Part shown: piece after piece, positions 59,350 to 64,000 of the stretch | How positions within the stretch are numbered: position 1 is the stretch's first letter | Layout: every line of letters starts with the position of its first letter | Assembly (NCBI RefSeq): GCF_015831345.1 | Contig: NZ_JADWYS010000001.1 | Location: 4,306,618 to 4,370,617, forward strand | DNA length: 64,000 bases | Reading direction: 5' to 3' | Source: Caenimonas aquaedulcis | Lineage (GTDB): Bacteria > Pseudomonadota > Gammaproteobacteria > Burkholderiales > Burkholderiaceae_C | Notes under the pieces: model-generated | Seen by the model: the letters and a program-made list of their open reading frames with translations, nothing else | What the model was told of the DNA's origin: nothing | Database searches by the model: none | Made by a program: the position numbers and the translations under genes

Positions 59350-60950
59350 TGGCGGCGAAGTACGTCATCGGCGTGGATGTCGGCACCGGCAGCGCGCGCG
59401 CCGGCATCTTCGATGCGGCGGGCCGCATGCTGGCATCGGCGAAGCAGGACTTCGCGCTGTTCCACGCGCCGGGTGCCATCGTCGAGCAGTCGAGCAGCGA
59501 GATCTGGGCGGCGGTGTGCACGGCGGTGAAGCTGTCGCGCGAGGAGGCGGGAGTCGGCGCAGGCGATGTCGCGGGCATCGGCTTCGACGCGACCTGTTCC
59601 CTCGTCGTGCTGGGGGAGGGCGGGGAGCCGCTCGCGGTCGGTCCGTCGGAGGATCCCGCGCGCGACATCATCGTCTGGATGGACCACCGCGCCGTCGCGC
59701 AGGCGGAGCGCATCAATGCCATGGGCCACGACGTGCTCAGGTACGTGGGCGGCCGCATTTCCCCGGAGATGGAAACGCCGAAGCTGCTCTGGCTGCTGGA
59801 GAACCGCCCCGCGCAGTTCCGTGCGGCGTGGCAGTTCTTCGACCTGGCGGATTTCCTCACCTGGCGCGCGACCGGCGACCTCGCGCGCTCCACTTGCACC
59901 GTCACCTGCAAATGGACCTACCTCGCGCACGAGCGCCGCTGGGACGACAGCTACTTCCGCGCGATCGGGCTGGGCGTGCTGGCGGACGAGGGCTTCGCGC
60001 GGATCGGGCGCAACGTCGTCGACCCGGGCTCGCCGGTGGGCGCGGGCCTGACAGCGAAGGCCGCGTCGGAGCTGGGCCTGCGCGCGGGCACACCCGTGAG
60101 CGCGGGCATGATCGACGCGCATGCCGGCGGCATCGGCACCGTCGGCGCGGACGGTGACGCGCAGGCCTGCCTCGCCTATGTCTTCGGAACTTCGTCGTGC
60201 ACCATGACGACGACCGCCGAGCCGGTGTTCGTGCCCGGCGTGTGGGGGCCCTACTACTCGGCCATGGTGCCCGCCATGTGGCTCAACGAAGGCGGCCAGT
60301 CCGCCGCCGGGGCGGCGATGGAGCAGTTGCTCGCGATGCATCCCGCGGCGGCCGAGGGCGCGCGGCGCGCGGCGGCCGAAGGGCAGTCCTTGCCGGCGCT
60401 GCTCTCCACGCTCGCGGCGCGCAAGGTGCCGTCGCTGTCGCAAGCGGCGCAGCTCTCGAACGGATTGCACGTCGTTCCCGAATTCCTGGGCAACCGCGCG
60501 CCCTTCGCCGACCCGCATGCGCGTGCGCTGATCGCCGGGCTCGGCATGGAGAACGACCTGGACAGCCTGGTCGCCCTGTACGTCGCAGGCATCTGCGGCA
60601 TCGGCTACGGCCTGAGGCAGATCATCGACACGCAGGCCGCCGCCGGTGCGCCTATTGCGCGCGTGGTCATCAGCGGCGGCGCGGGACGCGACGATCTCGT
60701 GCGGCAGCTGCTGGCGGATGTCACCGGCAAACCGGTGCTCGCCACGCAAGCGCAGGAGCCCGTGCTGCTGGGCGCCGCGATGCTAGGCGCCGTGGCGGGG
60801 GGCTTGTGCGCGGACGTGCAGGAGGCGATGTCCGGCATGTCGCACATCGGGAAGACCTACACGCCGGCCGGAGGCGACATCGCCGCGCTGCACGATGCGC
60901 GCTACGACGCATTCCGGCGGTTGCAGGACGTCGGGCGGGCGATCCGCTGA
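59349..60950 (+). CDS. FGGY-family carbohydrate kinase (pentulose/polyol type)
   Basis: The 533-residue kinase begins YVIGVDVGTGSARAGIFDAA and has IIVWMDHRAVAQAERIN, YVGGRISPEMETPKLLWL, AGMIDAHAGGIGTVG (catalytic Asp region) and ARVVISGGAGRDDLVRQLLA (ATP-binding part). The MDHRA..QA..IN and S.EM.TPKLLWL patterns match the ribulokinase-like/YDR109c pentulose-kinase group. It is the last gene of the sulfatase operon and would trap the free sugar as a phosphate. The exact sugar is unknown. Confidence 0.9.
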   Translation: MAAKYVIGVDVGTGSARAGIFDAAGRMLASAKQDFALFHAPGAIVEQSSSEIWAAVCTAVKLSREEAGVGAGDVAGIGFDATCSLVVLGEGGEPLAVGPSEDPARDIIVWMDHRAVAQAERINAMGHDVLRYVGGRISPEMETPKLLWLLENRPAQFRAAWQFFDLADFLTWRATGDLARSTCTVTCKWTYLAHERRWDDSYFRAIGLGVLADEGFARIGRNVVDPGSPVGAGLTAKAASELGLRAGTPVSAGMIDAHAGGIGTVGADGDAQACLAYVFGTSSCTMTTTAEPVFVPGVWGPYYSAMVPAMWLNEGGQSAAGAAMEQLLAMHPAAAEGARRAAAEGQSLPALLSTLAARKVPSLSQAAQLSNGLHVVPEFLGNRAPFADPHARALIAGLGMENDLDSLVALYVAGICGIGYGLRQIIDTQAAAGAPIARVVISGGAGRDDLVRQLLADVTGKPVLATQAQEPVLLGAAMLGAVAGGLCADVQEAMSGMSHIGKTYTPAGGDIAALHDARYDAFRRLQDVGRAIR

Positions 60951-60975
60951 GCCCTTGCAGGCGGCAAGCCGCCGG

Positions 60976-61734
60976 TCAGGCCTTCCGGCGCGCCGCCAGT
61001 GCGAGGTCGGGCCTGTCCGTGGTGATCTGCCGGATCGGCATGCCGATCCACTGCGCGATCTCGTCGGGCTCGTTGAGCACCCACGCCCCCAGCCGCTCGC
61101 TGCCTAAGGCGTTGGAACACGCATCCCAGGTCGCCGCAAGCAGGGTCTTTTGCACGGCGACGATGCAGCCGGGGATTGCCGCGTAGCGCGCCAGCGCCTT
61201 CGTGATGCCTCCGAGCATTTCCGCCGAGCGATGGTCGAGCGACGCGAGCACGCGTCCCTGCGGCCATTCCTGGAGCACCTGCTCCAGCACCTCGGGCACG
61301 AAGCAGGTGAGGATGCTGCGGTCCGCGACGCCGGCGCCGTGCAGCTTCTTCACGAGCCGCGCGATGGCGCCCGGCGGCAGTTCGCCGGCGGCATTCGTCT
61401 TGATCTCCACATGCAGCTCCATGCCGGTGGGCCGGAACAGCGCGAGCACGTCGTCGAGCGACGGCACGCATTCGCCCGCCGGGCCGCCGCGCTCGCCCTG
61501 GCCGGCGCGCAAGGGCGTGGCCAGCACCTGCGCCGCCGGCAGGTCGCGGATCGCGCCGCTGCCCTCGGTGGTGCGGTCCATGAGCGGATCGTGGATCACG
61601 ACGGCGGTGCCGTCGCGCGTCTCGTGCACGTCGAATTCGACGGCCTCGACGCCGAGCGCCGCCAGTTCCCGGAATCCGGACAGGCTGTTTTCAGGCCAGA
61701 GATTGCGCGCGCCGCGGTGCCCGACGATGATCAT
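60976..61734 (-). CDS. ugpQ: Glycerophosphodiester phosphodiesterase
   Basis: The 252-residue TIM-barrel enzyme has the GDPD signature: VGHRGARNLWPENSLSGF, GVEAVEFDVHETRDGTAVVI, then HDPLMDRTTEG and MELHVEIKTN. There is no signal peptide, so it is cytoplasmic like UgpQ: it hydrolyses imported glycerophosphodiesters to glycerol-3-phosphate and alcohol. It follows ugpE by 19 bp on the same strand. It is convergent with the FGGY kinase gene, with 25 bp between ends. Confidence 0.92.
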   Translation of the reverse strand: MIIVGHRGARNLWPENSLSGFRELAALGVEAVEFDVHETRDGTAVVIHDPLMDRTTEGSGAIRDLPAAQVLATPLRAGQGERGGPAGECVPSLDDVLALFRPTGMELHVEIKTNAAGELPPGAIARLVKKLHGAGVADRSILTCFVPEVLEQVLQEWPQGRVLASLDHRSAEMLGGITKALARYAAIPGCIVAVQKTLLAATWDACSNALGSERLGAWVLNEPDEIAQWIGMPIRQITTDRPDLALAARRKA

Positions 61735-61753
61735 TGCAGGGGTCTCCCATGGG

Positions 61754-62674
61754 TCATTTGCTGCTGTCCACCAGGCCCTTCACGAACGACCGCTGCAGCA
61801 CCGCCACGACGATGACCGGCGGCAGCAGCGTGAGCAGGGCCGCGCACATGGCGACGTTCCACGCGGGCAGCGAGTCGGCCTTCGGCACGAGCTTGGTGAG
61901 GCCGATCACGGCGGTGGCCATGTCGGCGTCGGTCGTGAAGAGCAGCGGCCAGAGGTACTGGTTCCAGCCGTAGAGGAACAGGATGATCGCGAGCGCGGCG
62001 ATGTTGGAGCGTGAGAGCGGCAGCAGGATCGTCCAGAAAAAGCGCATCGGCGACGCGCCGTCCAGGCGCGCGGCCTCGCACAGTTCTTCCGGCACGGTGA
62101 GGAAGAACTGGCGGAAGAGGAAGGTGGCCGAGGCGGATGCGATCAGCGGCAGGATGAGCCCGGGATAGGTGTTGACCATGTTCCATTCGAGGGCGATCTC
62201 GACCTGGTGCCCGGTGAGCGCGCGCCAGCCGTCGGCGACGTGCAGCAGCTCGGCCAGCCATTGCAAGGGCAGTGCAGCGTTGGCCACGGATTCGTAGGTC
62301 GGCGAGATGCGCACCTCGATGGGCAGCATGAGCGAGACGAAGATCAGCCAGAACGCTGTCATCCGGAAGGGGAAGCGAAAGTAGGTGATCGCGAACGCCG
62401 AGAGCAGCGAGACCGCGATCTTCCCGACCGTGATGCCCACGGCGACGATGAAGGAATTGAGGAAGAGCCGATTGAAGTGCGCGCTCTGCCAGGCCGTGCG
62501 TGCGTTGTCGAGGAAGTGCCCGGCGGGCACCCAGGGCAGCGGCACTTCCTGCACCTGGTCCAGCGTGAGCGAGCCGGCGACGAACGCCAGGTACAGCGGC
62601 AGGACGACCATCGCCACGCCGCCGAGGAGGATCGCGTGGCAAGCTGCGTTGAGCAGGGGCGTGCGTTCGACCAT
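61754..62674 (-). CDS. ugpE: sn-Glycerol-3-phosphate ABC transporter permease UgpE
   Basis: The 306-residue inner-membrane protein has six hydrophobic segments and the carbohydrate-permease EAA loop CEAARLDGASPMRFFWTILL. It has the N-terminal layout of UgpE (HAILLGGVAMVVLPLYLAFV) and the end NQYLWPLLFTT.. typical of the subfamily. The start at 62674 is 5 bp after the ugpA stop region; longer upstream frames are shadows. It pairs with UgpA. Confidence 0.9.
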   Translation of the reverse strand: MVERTPLLNAACHAILLGGVAMVVLPLYLAFVAGSLTLDQVQEVPLPWVPAGHFLDNARTAWQSAHFNRLFLNSFIVAVGITVGKIAVSLLSAFAITYFRFPFRMTAFWLIFVSLMLPIEVRISPTYESVANAALPLQWLAELLHVADGWRALTGHQVEIALEWNMVNTYPGLILPLIASASATFLFRQFFLTVPEELCEAARLDGASPMRFFWTILLPLSRSNIAALAIILFLYGWNQYLWPLLFTTDADMATAVIGLTKLVPKADSLPAWNVAMCAALLTLLPPVIVVAVLQRSFVKGLVDSSK

Positions 62675-62679
62675 GTGCG

Positions 62680-63600
62680 TCAGGAATCGTAGTTGACGTT
62701 GCGCTCGACGTAGCGGAACTGCAGCAGGGTCATCACCAGCGCGAACGCCATGAGGATCACCGACTGAGCGGCGGAGGAGCCGAGGTCGAGGTTCACGAAG
62801 CCGTCGGTGAACACCTTGTAGACCATCACGTTGGTGGCGCCCGCCGGCCCGCCGCGCGTGACGGCGTGGATGATCGCGAAGACCTCGAAGAAGCCGTAGA
62901 CGAAGTTCATCACCGCCAGGAAGAAGAGCGTCGGGCCGAGCAGGGGCAGCCCGATCGTGAAGAACCGGCGCAAGGGCCGTGCGCCGTCCACGGCCGCCGC
63001 TTCCATCAGCGACGACGGGATGGCGAGCAGGCCGGCGAGCAGGAAGATGTAGTCGTAGCAGATGTGCTTCCACGAGGCGGCGAGCACGACCAGCACCATC
63101 GCGTCCGTGCCGTTGCGGTTGGGGTCCCACGCCACGCCCGCGCCCCGCAGCAGCTGTGCGAGCGGGCCGACCGCAGGGTTGAAGAGGAAGGCCCAGAGGA
63201 TGCCTGCGATCACGGGCGCGATCGCGTACGGCAGCAGGATGATCGACTTGTACAGGCCCTTGCCGCGGATCACGCGGTCCGACGCGAACGCGAGCACCAG
63301 CGCGGCCGCGATGGTGAGCGCGTTCTGGGCGAGCGTGAAGACGACGGTCACCTGCACCGATTCCCGGTAGACCTCGCTCGCGAGCAGCTGGCGGAAGTTG
63401 TCGAAGCCGACGAACTGGACGCTGTTGCCGAAGGGGTCGGACAGCAGGAACGCCTGCGTCAGCGCGCGCAGCGAGGGGATGAAGAAGAACAGCAGCAGGA
63501 TCGTGAGCTGGGGCAGCAGCAGCAGGACCGGCAGGCGCACCTTGTCGAAGTGCGCCCGCTTCAGCCCGTTGTCGTTGCCCGCGTTCATGCCCGCCGCCAT
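62680..63600 (-). CDS. ugpA: sn-Glycerol-3-phosphate ABC transporter permease UgpA
   Basis: The 306-residue permease has KVRLPVLLLLPQLTILLLFF in the first segment and SLRALTQAFLLSDPFGNSVQ, FVGFDNFRQLL in the first periplasmic loop, as in UgpA. The EAA loop is MEAAAVDGARPLRRFFTIGL. Met at 63588 is an alternative start. ugpB lies 13 bp upstream and ugpE 5 bp downstream. Confidence 0.9.
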   Translation of the reverse strand: MAAGMNAGNDNGLKRAHFDKVRLPVLLLLPQLTILLLFFFIPSLRALTQAFLLSDPFGNSVQFVGFDNFRQLLASEVYRESVQVTVVFTLAQNALTIAAALVLAFASDRVIRGKGLYKSIILLPYAIAPVIAGILWAFLFNPAVGPLAQLLRGAGVAWDPNRNGTDAMVLVVLAASWKHICYDYIFLLAGLLAIPSSLMEAAAVDGARPLRRFFTIGLPLLGPTLFFLAVMNFVYGFFEVFAIIHAVTRGGPAGATNVMVYKVFTDGFVNLDLGSSAAQSVILMAFALVMTLLQFRYVERNVNYDS

Positions 63601-63613
63601 CGCGCCACGTCCT

Positions 63614-64000
63614 TCAATACTTGCCCTTGTTGAGCTTTTCGAACTGCCTCAGCACCTCGTTGCCGCGCTGCACGGCCGAGTCCATCGCGGCCTGCGGCTG
63701 CTTCTTGCCCGCGAAGACCGCGTCGACTTCCTCGCGCTGCGCGAACATGGTCTGGGTGAAGTTGCCGAAATGAAAGCCCAATGAATTTTCAGTCGGCGTG
63801 CCGCGGCCCAGCTGCAGGATGGCGATCTCGCGCGTCGGGTGGTCCTTGTAGTAGCCCTCCATCTTCGCGATCTGGTAGGCCTTGTCGGTCAGCGGGACGT
63901 AGCCCGTGACCTTGTGCCACCACACCTGCGTGTCGGGCTTCGCCAGGAAGTCCAGGAAGGCGGCCGTCGCCTCGTATTCCGCCGGCTTCGAGCCCTTGAG
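63614..64000 (-). CDS. ugpB: sn-Glycerol-3-phosphate-binding protein UgpB, C-terminal part
   Basis: About 128 C-terminal residues are visible; the gene runs off the window end. WWHKVTGYVPLTDKAYQIAK (residues facing the ligand in UgpB), GRGTPTENSLGFHFGNFTQT and a terminal NEVLRQFEKLNKGKY identify UgpB. It is the first visible gene of the ugp operon. Confidence 0.88.
   Translation of the reverse strand, partial: LKGSKPAEYEATAAFLDFLAKPDTQVWWHKVTGYVPLTDKAYQIAKMEGYYKDHPTREIAILQLGRGTPTENSLGFHFGNFTQTMFAQREEVDAVFAGKKQPQAAMDSAVQRGNEVLRQFEKLNKGKY

Noticed and set aside
60960..60973. Hairpin GGCGGC-AA-GCCGCC between the convergent kinase and ugpQ genes as a terminator
   Set aside because: The loop is only two bases and no T-run follows on either strand; support is too weak.

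Overview
The window looks like chromosomal DNA of a high-GC betaproteobacterium, most likely from the Burkholderiales/Comamonadaceae (Variovorax or Ramlibacter type). The evidence is a Bug-type tripartite tricarboxylate binding protein (10848-11843), a betaproteobacterial trimeric porin (5322-6362), many IclR/AraC/LacI-controlled catabolic and ABC-transport operons, and strong G/C bias at third codon positions. The exception is about 18.1-25.4 kb, which is visibly more A/T-rich. I saw no tRNA, rRNA, insertion sequence or CRISPR array.

Layout. 0-7.7 kb: the end of an AraC regulator; a minus-strand operon (HbpS-like protein, exported acetamidase/formamidase, three-part NitT/TauT-type ABC importer, NIPSNAP protein); and, divergently, a porin plus a second exported acetamidase paralogue. 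7.7-14 kb: a six-gene minus-strand catabolic operon (alpha/beta hydrolase, Bug binding protein, quinone reductase, fumarylacetoacetase-family hydrolase, VOC protein, FMN reductase) with a divergent IclR regulator and a clear palindrome between them. 14-17.6 kb: a large secreted two-module carbohydrate-binding-like protein and an NAD-dependent epimerase.

17.6-25.5 kb is a defence island. The plus strand carries a RecQ-like helicase fused to a phosphoribosyltransferase domain, coupled to a DprA-like protein; this is the RqlHI/PsyrTA architecture. Convergent to it, on the minus strand, an Mrr-TIR-APAZ protein is translationally coupled to a catalytically dead short prokaryotic Argonaute. Related degenerate hairpin repeats lie at both edges.

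25.5-41 kb: a frameshifted M1 aminopeptidase, a GreA/B-like factor, YjbQ, a CNBD-flavoprotein with a UBP zinc-finger partner, YciH/SUI1, a GST, an OmpR-type regulator, a ferritin-like protein, DUF1127, a triple-PAS hybrid kinase, a hydrolase, an NTF2-like protein, a Cys-rich secreted protein, a globin and a beta-helix lipoprotein. 41-52.7 kb: two lipoproteins sharing an N-terminal module, an MscS channel with a cyclic-nucleotide domain followed by a complete bacterial phosphagen (arginine-type) kinase, a DUF4214-like protein whose start codon lies inside a 13-bp perfect inverted repeat, a second membrane channel-like protein, a LuxR response regulator, and an ECF sigma/ChrR-type cupin pair.

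52-61 kb: a LacI regulator with a 16-bp perfect operator facing a tightly packed operon (cytoplasmic-looking sulfatase, two permeases, ATPase, binding protein, SDR, FGGY sugar kinase). It reads as uptake, desulfation, oxidation or reduction, and phosphorylation of a sulfated polyol or sugar. 61-64 kb: the ugp glycerol-3-phosphate/glycerophosphodiester system (ugpQ, ugpE, ugpA, partial ugpB), without a visible ugpC.
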